NCBI GenBank assembly: GCA_026419785.1
Contig: JAODTK010005564.1
Coordinates: forward strand, 372,001-436,000
Direction: 5' to 3'
Origin: Sclerodactyla briareus
Lineage: Eukaryota; Echinodermata; Holothuroidea; Dendrochirotida; Sclerodactylidae
DNA: 64,000 nucleotides
Shown: positions 44,931-56,639 of the stretch, piece after piece
How positions within the stretch are numbered: position 1 is the stretch's first letter
Layout of the letters: each line of letters opens with the position of its first letter
Made by a program: the position numbers and the translations under genes
The notes under the pieces: model-generated
What the model was told of the DNA's origin: nothing
Database searches by the model: none
What the model saw: the letters and a program-made list of their open reading frames with translations, nothing else

Positions 44931-45764
44931 TTATGATCGTCTGTGTGATCACAAATTTTGTAATCGGTGGAAAATTTTGACATTATGCCAGACCTCGGTA
45001 CTATCGTGGCCCGACTTCCATTTTCAGCCTGAATGTTCAACGATTGCTGCGCCATACTACCCTCCACCAGTGCGCGCGAAGCGCGCAGTTTTTCTCAAGA
45101 AGGGCACATCTGAGAACAATCATAATCCCAGCAGAAATTAAGGACATTTAGCCACTTTCGCTCTACTGTCCCAATCATGATATAAACGTGATGCCATAGA
45201 GAGCAGGCAACTTCCGAAGTAGTAGTAGTAGTAGTTCCCCGGAGAAAACACGCGCTGAAAATTCAAGCAGTCTGATAGCCTAGGATACATGTCAGTTCCA
45301 AATTGCACGTGGTAGAGAGAGGAAGAAACGGACAAGAGGCTAAAGGGTTAGTAATCCAAAAGAGGTTATTGTAGTTTCCAAGTTCAATGAGAATGTTGCT
45401 GTATATATTTTCAACTAACAGATATGATGAGCTAGGGGCCAATGAAGAAAAGAATTTTCCCATATAGAGCTTGCAGAGATGTCGGAGACGGGAGAGCAAC
45501 GGGACGAATTCCACCACTAGTACCACTCGCGCAGCACGAACGTCTACACTTATATTATCAGTGCAAATTTGGCACATTAGGCTACTGCCTTTCTTGTCAT
45601 GAACAATCAACAAATTAGCTAGGTCTATATCAAACTGGTCGTCTACAGAAATTACCAATTTCATCGGGGGGGGGGGGGCACGGAAGGGGGCACGAGCCCC
45701 CCTCGAAAACCTAAAGTTCTGTCCCTACTGGGCAAGATTACTTCTGGGTCGTTTATTCACTATC

Positions 45765-45860
45765 ATACGGTGAGACATCATCGGTTGGTGAGTGTTTACA
45801 CAGAAATTTCGGGATATGAGGCCTCCCAGATGTTAGAAAGGCACTTCCCATCTTCCTGAA
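45765..45860 (+). repeat. subterminal module copy, degraded
   Basis: CATCATCGGTTGGTGAGTG, GAAATTTCGGG and GCCTCCCAGATGTTAGAAAG then GCACTTCCC. Confidence 0.6.
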
Positions 45861-46469
45861 CTTTTCACAGCCTTAGTTTTTTGTAAGGGCGTTAGACATT
45901 GAGATTGTGAGCTTGTCAGAATATCCGAATATAATCACGCAAATCTCAGAATGTTGCCTAAAGTCCATTGAAGTTGACGAAGAAACCAACATTTTTTGTG
46001 GGCACTCAGTAGTCTTTTGTGTAAACATTTTACTTTTGCTTCACCCGCTCTTAATTCTTCCATTCTTCGCCGAGTTGCGCTACTCGATCTCAACCCGACT
46101 ATATGCACTGCCTCGGAACCTGGACATGGCGTTGCCCCTAGCCGATTATGGTCAATCTTTCGCAAAAGGATGGCAACATAAATTTATGTCGAAATTGAGT
46201 CAAATCATGCCTTTGCGGGGATGTGGCGGATCCACCGAAACCATTGTTACCCCCATGGCGTTTTCCCCTGATAGCCTGTAGTGGGTAGGGGAGGAGGGGC
46301 TTCCGGCCCCGATCCGATATTTTATCATACGAGATACCAGAAGCTGATGATTTAACACTGATTAGACCAGCGAGGAGGGGGGGGGGGGGCTTGTACTAAA
46401 ATGTGGGAGCATTCTTCGACACGGTTATATGACTCACAATAGCCTACGCCACTTTTCAGTTTTTTTGGT

Positions 46470-46660
46470 TTCTCTCGTATTTTTTTTTAAACCCCTTCCC
46501 TTCTCTTATTCCTCTTCCTCCCCCCCCCCTTCTCTTTTCCTTCTCCCTTCTCCCTTCCTCTTTTTTTCTCTTTCCCTCCTTCTTTCTCTCCTCCTCCCTT
46601 TTTCTTCTTTCCCCCTTTTCCTTTTTTCCTCCTTCTCTTACCCGGGGAGCGCGCGCCCCC
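46470..46660 (+). repeat. long polypyrimidine tract
   Basis: About 190 bp almost entirely C and T. Open frames on both strands here are compositional artefacts (Ser/Leu/Phe/Pro or Lys/Arg/Glu/Gly). Confidence 0.9.
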
Positions 46661-46689
46661 AAAGCCCCCCCCCCTCGGATACGCGCCTG

Positions 46690-47296
46690 CTCTATACTGG
46701 GATCAATCAGCGGCAGTAAAAATTAACAGTAGTCCAATGAGAGGCATTTCCAATCGAGAGGGGGGTCAGGCAAGGTTGTGTTCTCTCTCCAAAGTTATTG
46801 AACCTGTTCAGTGTGTACACTGAGAATATTTTCAAGAGGGTGCAAAATTCAGAGAAGTTAGCATCGGTGGATGAACTGTTAATGATCTAATGTACGCAAT
46901 TGTCACGTTAGTTCACTATTCCAAAGGAAACAAAGAAGCTCAAGATCAATGTAGAGGGAAAACAATAGGTACAAGTGAAGAGGTCCAAGTATCTAGGAAT
47001 AACAGATACCTGAAGACGGGGTGAACAGTGGGGTGAGAGCGAGAATTGCAATTGCTTTGTTAGGTTGAAAAACGTACAAACCAGTAAGAGATTGAAGCTA
47101 ATAACCAGAAAGAGAGTAGTGAAGTGCTGTATACTCCCAGTACTGGTCTCCGAGACTCGGGACATTATCAAAGGAGATACAGGACGAAATTGAAGCATTC
47201 GAGATGTGTATATATAACAAGAGTTCAGGGTACCTTACACTGACAGGATTGCAAATGAGGACATTTTGAAGAGATTTGACGAGAAGAAAAACACTC
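46690..47296 (+). pseudogene. LINE reverse transcriptase remnant (GVRQGC type), 5' part
   Basis: Frames read LYWDQSAAVKI, then GVRQGCVLSPKLLNL (RT motif before YADD), KKLKINVEGKTIGTSEEVQ, VRARIAIALL, a degraded W-S-V-L-x-G-x-E segment, EIEAFEMCIY, and near 47,250 LTGLQMRTF (TDRIxNEDIL-like). This is the common GVRQGCVLSPxLFNLYSE class of endonuclease-reverse transcriptases in invertebrate genomes. The YADD box is destroyed (stop near 46,890). The copy is split by the element at 47,297 and continues at 48,956. Confidence 0.75.
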
Positions 47297-48472
47297 CAGG
47301 CCCGTACTCAAGGGGGGTTCGTTGGGTTCGTACGAACCCCCCTGGCAATCGAACCTCCTTTCTTGGAATTCGAACCCCACCCTGGAAAAATCGAACCCCC
47401 GCGAAACGCGCGTGAAGGGTTCGTCGAAATGGGAAGGAATCAATCAAACAGCTCGTGTTGTCGATGGGAGCTTTTCCTTCATATCATTAACGAATCACTC
47501 TGACAACCGACAAGAAGGTACGGAAGTGCATACAAAATATTCCGGAACTCCGTTTAAATGTAGGCTTCCATATATTTCTTTGAACATGTTTATGTTAGGT
47601 GAGCCTCTCCATGCAGGACTTACAAACATTGGAGAACTCACTTTTTTGTATGAGCACCCACCGAATATTACGCGTTGCCTTAAGAAGAGCCATAGCGCGT
47701 GCAGGAGCAGACATTTAGCTGCGCGCAAAAACTGTTATGGACATATGCTATGCATTATTTGCTGAATAACCCTGGTCATGGGATGATAATTGTTATGACT
47801 CCCATATGATAAATAACTCGCAAGGAATCCCTCGAAATATTCTGATCAATTGGGACAGGCAAAATATCCACTGGATGGAAAAACGCTCACCTAATTATTT
47901 CCCTCATCAGCAACAAACGAGACAGCACATTGAACATGACTCAATGCATCCCGCGATATTTAACAGGTAGGTTATCAGTCAGCGTAGAACATCTCCGGGT
48001 CACTAGTGGGGGGTTGCCTAGCTAAAAAAAAGTTGTTGCACCTAGGGGAAATGCATTTATGGAAGTACTATTTCGTTCAATAAGGGAGGTTAAATCGCAC
48101 TTCATCCATCCCGGTGTGATCATTTCTATTCATGTTCATATGGACAAATGGTAACTGTTCAATTCACTCCCTCTCCGACTGCCCCTCTCTGGGCCAGTGT
48201 GCAGACATTGGAAAAATTCCAGTGACTAGATGACACCAAGTTATTCGTACAATTAGTCCTGATCATAGCAAATGATAGGCCTACATTTAAATAAAGGCAG
48301 CAGTAACACAAGTACCTCAGAAGTTTGAAATCAGCTGCCTCGCTCATAATGGAGATCCCGGAAGGACTGACTTCAGCATATTCGGACTCCACTAATGAGC
48401 AGTGGCGTAATGCATATCAGTTCGGAACTGGTTGGGCCCAGGGGCCCAGGAGCCAGGGACCTCCGACCAAAG

Positions 48473-48770
48473 GCGCCCATAGCATGGGTTAGATGTATGT
48501 TTGCTATTTCAATGGTAGTTTAAAACTAGTAGCCTTACAACTGAGGGAAGAGCAGTTTGGAACGCTCGAAATGTTTTGTTCGTCGTTTGATGTGTTATGC
48601 TTTTTGGAAATGACCAAAGGCGCCCATAGCTTGGGCTAGATGTATTTTATAAGTTTTACTTGTGATAAACTAGTAGGCCTTTTCAAATGAGGAAGAGAAG
48701 TTTGGAACGCTCGAAATATTTTATTCGTCCGATTTATGTATTACACTTTTGGAAATGAGTGAATCCGTTT
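48473..48770 (+). repeat. tandem duplication, about 149-bp unit
   Basis: GGCGCCCATAGCATGGGTTA at 48,473 and GGCGCCCATAGCTTGGGCTA at 48,622. Each is followed by GATGTAT, an AGTTT..ACTAGTAG..CC segment and TTTGGAACGCTCGAAAT. It lies inside the CAGGCCCGTA element. Confidence 0.8.
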
Positions 48771-48789
48771 TTCGTCTTTGTACATGTAG

Positions 48790-48905
48790 CTAAGAACACT
48801 CGGAAAGGGCCATTTCCGGCCATTTGGGGGGTTTTGTCAGTCAAACATTCTCTCTTGGCCGGTCCGCGCCAACCGGGAACAAAATGGTGGGCTCCGCTTA
48901 GATAG
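48790..48905 (-). repeat. subterminal module copy (minus orientation)
   Basis: Reverse complement reads AAGCGGAGCCCACCATTTTG, then CGGTTGGCGCGGACCGGCCA and CCCAAATGGCCGGAAATGG. It sits about 50 bp inside the right end of the 47,297 element. Confidence 0.7.
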
Positions 48906-48955
48906 TAACGTAATGTTAATTCGCACCCCCTGCCAAAATCCTGCGTACGGGCCTG

Positions 48956-49235
48956 ACTTCAGTGATTAGGAAAAATTTAGTACATGGGTCATATTCTATG
49001 ATCACGTGGGCTCCAAGAACAAAACTCCATCCATTGAGAGTAGATGGGAGGAGGAAAAGGGGGAGACCAAGCAACACATGGTAGGCAGGGGTCAAGACCT
49101 GGACAAGAGGAAAACATCTATGGACTGGCAGGATCCGCTGAAGATAGAAGCAAGTGGCGCACCATACAATCCAGATCCTCGTTGGACAATGAACCGCAGT
49201 AATAAAAAAACAAAATTGATTATATTGTAGCCGAT
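48956..49235 (+). pseudogene. LINE reverse transcriptase remnant, 3' part
   Basis: Continuation of the copy interrupted at 47,296. One frame reads LRVDGRRKRGRPSNTW, the conserved GKRxRGRPxxTW block near the C-terminus of this LINE class, followed by frame-broken sequence up to ATGAACCGCAG near 49,200. Confidence 0.75.
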
Positions 49236-49324
49236 AAGTACGAGATTAGCCTTCTTGCAGCGAATTGAAAAGTATATTGATACATCGACATGTATACTTT
49301 ATTATAATGGATATATTTTCCCAA

Positions 49325-49560
49325 TAATTGATTGTTCTTGTTTAGTGTGGGGAAATACTACCGCCAGAATTATTGATATCTTTATAATTGCAAAAGAGCG
49401 CCGCCAGAATCATTCCAAATTCATCATTTGAGGATAGCTCGACTGAATTATTCGCAAAACTGGCTGGAGGACTTTCGATAAACATGTTATATATAGAACA
49501 CTAACGATGGCGTATAAGTCGATTAACAATAATATTAGACTGATTACATGCAAAACAAAA
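49325..49560 (+). mobile_element. LINE ORF2 C-terminal fragment (ELFAKLGW type), copy 2
   Basis: Reads CSCLVWGNTTARIIDI, then a degraded RAARII block, IIRKTGWRTFDKHVIYRTL and TMAYKSIN. It matches the minus-strand fragment at 42,060. Both lie in the spacer and both are broken. Confidence 0.65.
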
Positions 49561-50394
49561 AATGTTCACCCCCCTCTCAAAACAAAGTTGAATAATAATG
49601 ATATAATGAATAATGCCTGTTTGCCGATGAGGTAATCTATAGAATATGCCACATGATTTCCTTGACATTTGTTTTGTAGCTTTCTCATCAAACGGAAAAG
49701 GAACAATATATATGTCAAGAGGGTGTCATTTTCAGAGGGCTATTCAGTGGCGGCGTTACGAGGGGTTTTGAGCGTGACTAGGTAGAGAAGAATTCCACAA
49801 TTGGTTTGGGGCAAAATTGAGACACATTGACAATATTCCAGGTGAGGTCTCGTTTATTTTAAATTCTGCTGAATACTACTGCCACCAAAATGCACCAATT
49901 TCAAATGAATTCTAGGCCACAGAAAGGCGGGAAAAGAAACTAGGAGGCAAGGAATTAAGCTATGGGGGTCATATGTCGTTCTGACGCCTAGTTTATGATG
50001 TCTTATAGGTCAATTAGGAAAGTAGTAGGGTGAACCAGTGGATCTGAGGGATTATTTTTACAAGCTTGTTCTGAGCAGAGTAACCAAGCTCCGTGTGTCC
50101 AGCTCAATCGTGCTTCCGCGCCTCTCACATGTGTTGAAAGACACAGGCTTTGATTTGAAATTACAATTACTTAACATTAAAAAATTCTGTCGACCAAGCT
50201 ATTCTATTCGCGAGGAGACAAAAGAGGAATCCTTATTTGTTTCTCAAATCAACTCTCACAATTTTCTCCGTTATGATGGGCGCCGACACGTCCGATAAAA
50301 TTATCGGTACGACATTTTTTCATCGCACTAGTGTGAACACTCCATCCGATAAAGTTATCGTAATCGTATCGTATCGCATCGCACGGCACTAGTG
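49561..50394. other. inner edge of spacer
   Basis: No gene recognised. A CAGTGGCGGCGTTACG terminus-like sequence lies at about 49,747. A palindrome CCGATAAAATTATCGG lies near 50,291, followed by two CATCGCA..CACTAGTGTG repeats just before the right arm starts. Confidence 0.45.
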
Positions 50395-51734
50395 TGGAAC
50401 AGCGGTTCAACTAAAGATGAAATGGAACTGCCGACATTAGTCTAGTAGCCTTATGTTCCCCCTTTTTCACTTCAATTATAGAAATCTAATTTTGGCGATA
50501 ATTTGCTTAGATAATCACTTTCGATTAACCCTGCTAATATGCCTGCATGAGTTTCATCAGTATTCATAATAAGCAACGCGCTGAATTGATCATACATTCT
50601 CACTATAACACCGAGACCATGTATACCCGTTGAACACATTCACTGTTTGAACTATTTGAGTTCGAGGAATGTGTAGAAGATGGGCATTAACCTAAGCATC
50701 GTGACTCGCGAGGACTGTCGGTGGCGGACTGTCATTTTTTCTGTACTTGGACAACATCAAGCAAACCCGTAGTGTAGTTCTACGTATGTAGCACGTAGTC
50801 AGCGCTTCGTACATGTATCGGCAATTTCTGAAAATGTTTGCAATTCATTTGCGTGATATGTGGTTACATCTACGTATGCTAGTGCCAGTGTGTGTAGCGC
50901 CTCTGGAGGCGAGAGTGGACTAGTTGACATCTGCTCATAGGCTAGATATAACAGCACATATCCGAATTGATCCCTTCACACTCGTTGCAATGTTTGTCAG
51001 CGTGGTTTTGTATTTTACATGATCCGATTCGCCTTGAACAACAGTGATGATGACATGGGATCAGCTTTTTGAAATAGTGATTCGAGGTAGAGTTAGAGTT
51101 ACTTACAGTGGCGCCTGTGAGCATTGTATTCTTTACGAGAACAACAGGATGGAAGCAAGTGTGTACATCGAAACGCTGTACGTACGTTATAACCGCATTT
51201 TAGGCGACAATATAGCTAACCTACACGTGCCTCTGTGTGTTTGTTTCTATTCTCCAGCCTGCCTACGTCTCCTTCAGCCGGAGCAGTAATAATATAGCGA
51301 TCATGTTCCTCACATTTATAAGATACCTTCCTCACGCCAACGCAATATATCATGACAGTGGATGCATGGAACTTAATTCCCAAAACAACGGAGTATTCCA
51401 TTTTCTCAGCACTATCAGTATGCGACACTGTTAACTATTTTCAATCCTATTGGACAACGTAGACTAGTTTTCCTCGTGCGTATTATACAAAGTGAACAAA
51501 ATATTGACATGTGTATACACACGTTTATATATCTCAACTCAGTCGTTGAAGTTTTTGGCACTGTTGAGTTTCTTAAATTGCATCTTGTCAGAAACAACAG
51601 AGATTCTTCTGGAAATACTGCAAATAATATTCGACCAAGCGTGCAACTGCATGCAACTCCTAATCAGCGCGATAGTCAGCTAGTGCCTGTCATGACCCCT
51701 CTGCATCGACCGTCGTACAAGTCACTGTACAACT

Positions 51735-52310
51735 AGACATGTGTAGGCGGGTAAACCGCCCACGTGTATATCCACACCTTTGAGCAATCTGGGGAAGAAG
51801 TATCAACACCCCATAAGACCTCCATTTTGGTCAAAACTAAAATAGCCTTTTATCCACAAAGTTTTGTTGAATCCATAGAAATTACGGAAAAGTCACACAG
51901 ATATGCAAATTTGACCCCGATGACCTTGGAATGACCTTTAACTTGTCAGGAACAAAGTTAAAGTTTGGAAAATCGTCTAAATTGTGCAAATTTGACCTCC
52001 GATGACCTGAAATGACTTCCACATTTTTCGGGATCAACTATAGTCCCTACCACCCAAGTTTTTCGTTCAAATCCCACTAACTTGAAAATTTTGCGTAAAT
52101 TATGCGAATTAGCAGCATTGCAGTGATGCCCACTTTCGAACTCATCCGAGATTTCACTGGGGCGTACATGTGTACCAAGTTTCAGATCAATCGGATACAG
52201 CGTTGAAGAGTATTTCGTAACGCCTAAAGTTTCCAACGGCGGAGCCTGGGACGGCGGCGGCGGAGACGGCGGCGAAGCTACACACCCAAACCTTGACTGG
52301 GTTATCAGAG
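51735..52310 (+). repeat. dispersed repeat, copy 2 (right arm only)
   Basis: Matches 541-1,530. In the left arm the flanking sequences are nearly adjacent (about 28,620-28,665), so the repeat entered the right arm after the arms separated or was lost from the left. Confidence 0.7.
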
Positions 52311-54735
52311 TGGGCTCCACTCGTACTTCCAGTTTCGATCACTTCAATTCCTGTCAGTGTGATATGGAGTACGTTATTGCAAAGTGTGTAAGGATTCAAA
52401 AAAGTCATTTCATGAACAGTATTTAGAACTTGGATCAACTAATCCACAGTGAAACTGGGACAAATTGACACAACCTAAGCTATTCCGAAGTTATTCACAA
52501 ACTAATCAGTCGGATTTCGTTTGAATATTCTCCATGTACTTAACACTAACTGAAACAGCAAAATATCACCATTAGTTGCATCTAAGAAAGTGCATCGGAG
52601 AAAGTAGAGTTGTCTCTTCAATATTACTTTCAAACTGGAAAATAGTCACAAGGTATGAGCGTGCTTGGACTCCAATTTACTATTTCGATTCGAAATTATA
52701 AAATTATTCTCCTTCGAGCTGTCATTCAGTCCACTTCGAAACTTTTGGAATTTCTGAGAGTCGAAAATAATCGATTGTTTGAAAAAATCCCTCACAAGTT
52801 TCTACTGAGGGATGAAAAATTACCAAGACGTCGGCATTGAAATTGCAGAACCAAAAAACTTGATCAGTCAATGATATAAGAGAAGAATGGAACATGAGGC
52901 GTTCATTGCAGTAGGTCTGTTATGCCGCTGAAGAAACCTTGCGAGTTTAGATAACTCTCTTGACTGAGAAAAAGGGACCTATAATCTCTCAAATCAAGAG
53001 TGGTCGCGTCAGGAATCCTCTGCACTATTGCCTGTCTTCCCGAGAATCTCCAACAGGCTCATGTACAGAGTTGATCATAGGATCGAGCTCGTAACTTTTC
53101 GGATGCGAGCTGTATTCGACCAGTCAACTTGTTTTTATAAGATAACTTTACAGACACAGCTCTACTCTACTCGAGGTAAAGTACTTATGTATTAAACCTG
53201 GTGCAGCTCGGAGGAAACGCCTTTTATTACGATTTATTTTATTTTTCATTTGACCTACATGTTCTGACTTTTCCTTCACACACATTCGTTAGTGGGTGGA
53301 CTTGGAAGAAATTGGTAAATTCCTGCGCGAATTTGATCCATGATGCAATCATTAATTTGGGAGCAGCACTATTTAAGCTTCTTCCTGGATTATTTGTTAT
53401 TTTTGAGCATGTTTCATTTCGTTATTTTTTCTTCGAAAAAATCATTATACTACGTAACTATGTATGCACTGATGTATGCCCCGACCCTAGATATGTTCTG
53501 TATCTTGAAACATTTGGGTATTCATGGTATTGTTTTTTTCTTTGACGTTTGGATACTAATCGTTCTGTTTTTCGGTTGACAAACCTTACGACGCTTCACG
53601 CTTCACGTGATGTGCGCTATTTCCACGAATTCCCACTTCCTTTAATCACCGCAATTGTTTTGGTTCTATTCCTCCTATCATCTTACCTAACTACCGGTTT
53701 ACAATAGTCTGACAGTAGATAGTGATTTACCTGACACAAAATTGACTACAGCAAAACTGTACACGACCTGTCAGAATGACTCTTGTTAGATTTGCATGGC
53801 TTAATGAAGAACCTCTTTACACTACAAATAGCGAGAGTAACCCGTGGCATGGTTTGGCAATAAATGTTCCAATATGGGTCTCTCTACAGATGTTTACATC
53901 ACCCGAAATATTATCGGCGGCGATCAACTCTGAAGGTTTTGCCAGTGTCTCTCTTTGAGGCGCCACCGAACCACACAACTTACGGGCCGACGGCTAGGTT
54001 ATAGCGCCACTTGAGAAATAACCGTACAACCGTTACAGCACCGACCACTGATGTCCCTAGGCATATTGTCGTCCCGCATAATAATTCAATAGGACGCCCG
54101 CAAGTGGATGGAGCGTCCGTACTCATCACACTTGGATTTTTCGCTGGAATAAACAACAGATATGTGAGAATAATCAGAACGACATTTCATGATGGAGTGA
54201 TTGTTTTATAACCTAGAACAGGAAGGAGATGTCTAGAATGGACATGAATACTAATATCAACAGACGACAGATCATTTCTTTTGAAGCTTTACGAAGGCAA
54301 GATGATCCATCGATAGCTAAAAGTGGGTAGTACTAGAAGATGAAATAGACCGATCAAACTCTAGCAGGGATGGCTTGAGTCACTGTGTTAGATGGAGAAT
54401 CTGCTCACTTTCAGGTGGAAGATCGTACTACAAATTGACGTATTGGTAATATTCTCTACAGAAACGTGGGCGCTTGGTGGTTGGATGTTTACTTCCGGTA
54501 AAACCATTTATTTTAGAGGCCTGCTACTGTGATTTCTTCGCGCAATTAAGCTTTCGCATAGATGTATGAACAGATACTGAGTCATGGCAAAGATGTAATG
54601 CAGAAACCATTAAAACGTGAGATGGAGAGAGATGCACCCACACATGACGTGTTGTTTCGCCAATGCAGAGGCAATGAAGTTCATAATTAGATCTTAATGT
54701 TGAATGCGGCGTTTGAAACAGTCAAATTTTTATTA

Positions 54736-54800
54736 TCATTATTGCTAATAATATTATTATTATTTATTATTATTATCATGTATATATATATTATTAGATT
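54736..54800. repeat. (ATT)n / (AT)n simple repeat
   Basis: ATT-rich units passing into TATATATATA. The corresponding left-arm position (about 26,090) lacks the expansion. Confidence 0.85.
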
Positions 54801-55639
54801 ATCAGAATGGCGGTTTAAAATCCACTTGGCCAGAATATCAAGACGCCCAAATTAGCCATTTTCACGAGTTGTGGGTAATTTGACTTCATATTAAGTGTTT
54901 TTTTTCGATGTTGCTGTGTTGTTCTCTTTTTTCCTATTTTTCTTCTTCATCAACCGCGTTCTACTTCTTCAAGGTTGAAGCTTTATATTGGAAGCCTATA
55001 CACAGGGTATATATTACAGTGTGGTCAGTCCGTATCATCACAGTATGACAAGTAATCAAATTGAACTATGCGTTGGTACTTTAAATGTATGTTTTCACGA
55101 TCTATGCAAATTTCACGAATACAACCCTGTTAGACTGCATATTTTCAGTTTCTTTCTTCCATGTATGTTTCCTCATTCGTTCTTTCGATACGTGAGCTGA
55201 AGCATAGATCTTTTTTAGGATATGGCTGGACACCGGTGGGCTTTTCACAATAGCATTGCAAGACGCAGAACAGCGGCCATCCCCATCTGTCACAACGCTA
55301 TTTTCCTCCCGTGCTTAGTTTTGTCGCGGATCAGCATTCCTGGGTTGGGCCCACAACTTTACCTGGAGACAAAGTGGGCGATGATTAGAAACCACCCAGA
55401 ACCATGATCAAACATTGCGTGGACCATCTGTACCCAGTCATGAATACGTTTTTTTTCGAGATCGGTATCAAAGAGTTCCACCAAGAATGATTCTAGTTCG
55501 TTTCACGTGACCGTTGATTATACATCATACTGTGTGTTCTACCTACCGTTGATGAGGTTTGTATCAACAAATCGTACAATCAGTGATTGTCCCACGATAT
55601 AACTCGAAGCGGCTAAACTCGCAGGGGTAATTGCATTGC

Positions 55640-56130
55640 CAAGTAGGCTTTGAGTACATCATACTGTGCAGTTTACAAACATGATGGTTCTTGTACAGTC
55701 ATTCTACTCTCCAGTCAGGAGCACGTTCTCTCGAGATTTTGACAAAAAACAACAAAAACCTCCCCATCAACAAGTGCCTACTTTGGTTTCACGTGGCGTC
55801 AGTCTGTATAAAGTATCGACCGGTCAGTAATGCCGTAATAACTTATCTTCATACAGCTGAACTTGAGGGTTCATTATATTGCCGGGTAGGCTCGAACAAA
55901 TATACCGTACATCTATCGCTGATAGTTGCTGACTCGGGGTCCATTATATTGCCCAGGTAGGCTCGACACCATCGTAACGTACATCTCGCGTTGAGAGTTG
56001 TTCCGTGGAACAAATCTCTCCGTCATCAGCACGTTCTCTCGAGGATCCTGCAGGGATGCCTCATGAATTCGCCTTAAACCAATGTGATTTTAAGGTAAAT
56101 TGATTTTTTTCCAAAGTAGGCTCGAACGAC
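55640..56130 (+). repeat. diverged tandem units with GTAGGCTCGA
   Basis: The motif (TT)ATATTGCC..GGTAGGCTCGA recurs near 55,880 and 55,950, with looser copies near 55,645 and 56,118. GCACGTTCTCTCGAG recurs near 55,720 and 56,028. Unit length is variable, about 70-240 bp. Confidence 0.55.
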
Positions 56131-56639
56131 GGTTGGATTGGTTACCCATATGATTCTCCATGTGTGAAGAGAGTGACGAAAGGGCATTTTCGCAATTTCC
56201 TTATTTTTTCCAATTTTTCGCGCGCGAATGGCGAATTATTGGATAACGCCTTGGAATGAAGAATGTATCGCCCGAACGAATCAAGGAAGTTTACCAAGAG
56301 TACAATGTGCAAGAACAACCAACTAAATCTCCAACTCGACAATTTCCCAACGAGTTATTCACTGTCTAATAAAAACAGCTTATCATAATTTGATTTGATT
56401 TCTACTGGGTTTTAGAAAGATTCCCGAAGGCTTATATCAAAGTCCGTGTTGACGCGGATAGGACACCGGCGATGCCTCATTTTTGTTTTGCGCAAAAATC
56501 CGAAAGATTCCGAGGGTATATCTTAGCTCTAAATCCCGCCTCATCGCGGCCCCCGCCTCGTCCGATCTGTCGGTTATAGGTGGGCATACTTGCTTCTGGG
56601 GTCCCGTACCTCACGCCATCTGGGGTGGGTGTTTGCAAG

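Larger units (their letters stand above)
43225..46689. mobile_element. possible composite DNA transposon with CAGGCGCGTA ends
   Basis: Left terminus CAGGCGCGTATGCAGG and right terminus CTCGGATACGCGCCTG are inverted repeats over about 12 bases. The flanks share GCTCTA (the right copy uses the terminal G), a possible degraded target duplication. Inside are four copies of the subterminal module (43,262, 44,195, 44,835, 45,765) and a second type of terminus near 44,714, so this may be several nested elements rather than one. No transposase is recognised. The 170-codon minus frame at 43,802-44,314 resembles nothing I know. Confidence 0.5.
47297..48955. mobile_element. DNA transposon, 1.66 kb, CAGGCCCGTA ends, inserted in a LINE
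   Basis: Left end CAGGCCCGTACTCAAGGGGG and right end, read inward, CAGGCCCGTACGCAGGATTT are inverted over about 11 bases, followed on both sides by G-rich sequence. LINE coding sequence stops at the left end and resumes at the right end, which fixes the boundaries. The flanking bases AACACTC and ACTTCAG suggest a diverged target duplication. A subterminal module lies at 48,790-48,905. The 147-codon frame at 47,322-47,765 is unlike any transposase I know, so the element is probably non-autonomous. Confidence 0.75.

Noticed and set aside
46429..46719. 96-codon Ser/Phe/Leu-rich frame and its Lys/Glu-rich opposite
   Set aside because: Compositional artefacts of a polypyrimidine tract.
47322..47765. 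147-codon frame in the CAGGCCCGTA element, as a transposase
   Set aside because: Starts in G-rich terminal sequence and shows no transposase motif.
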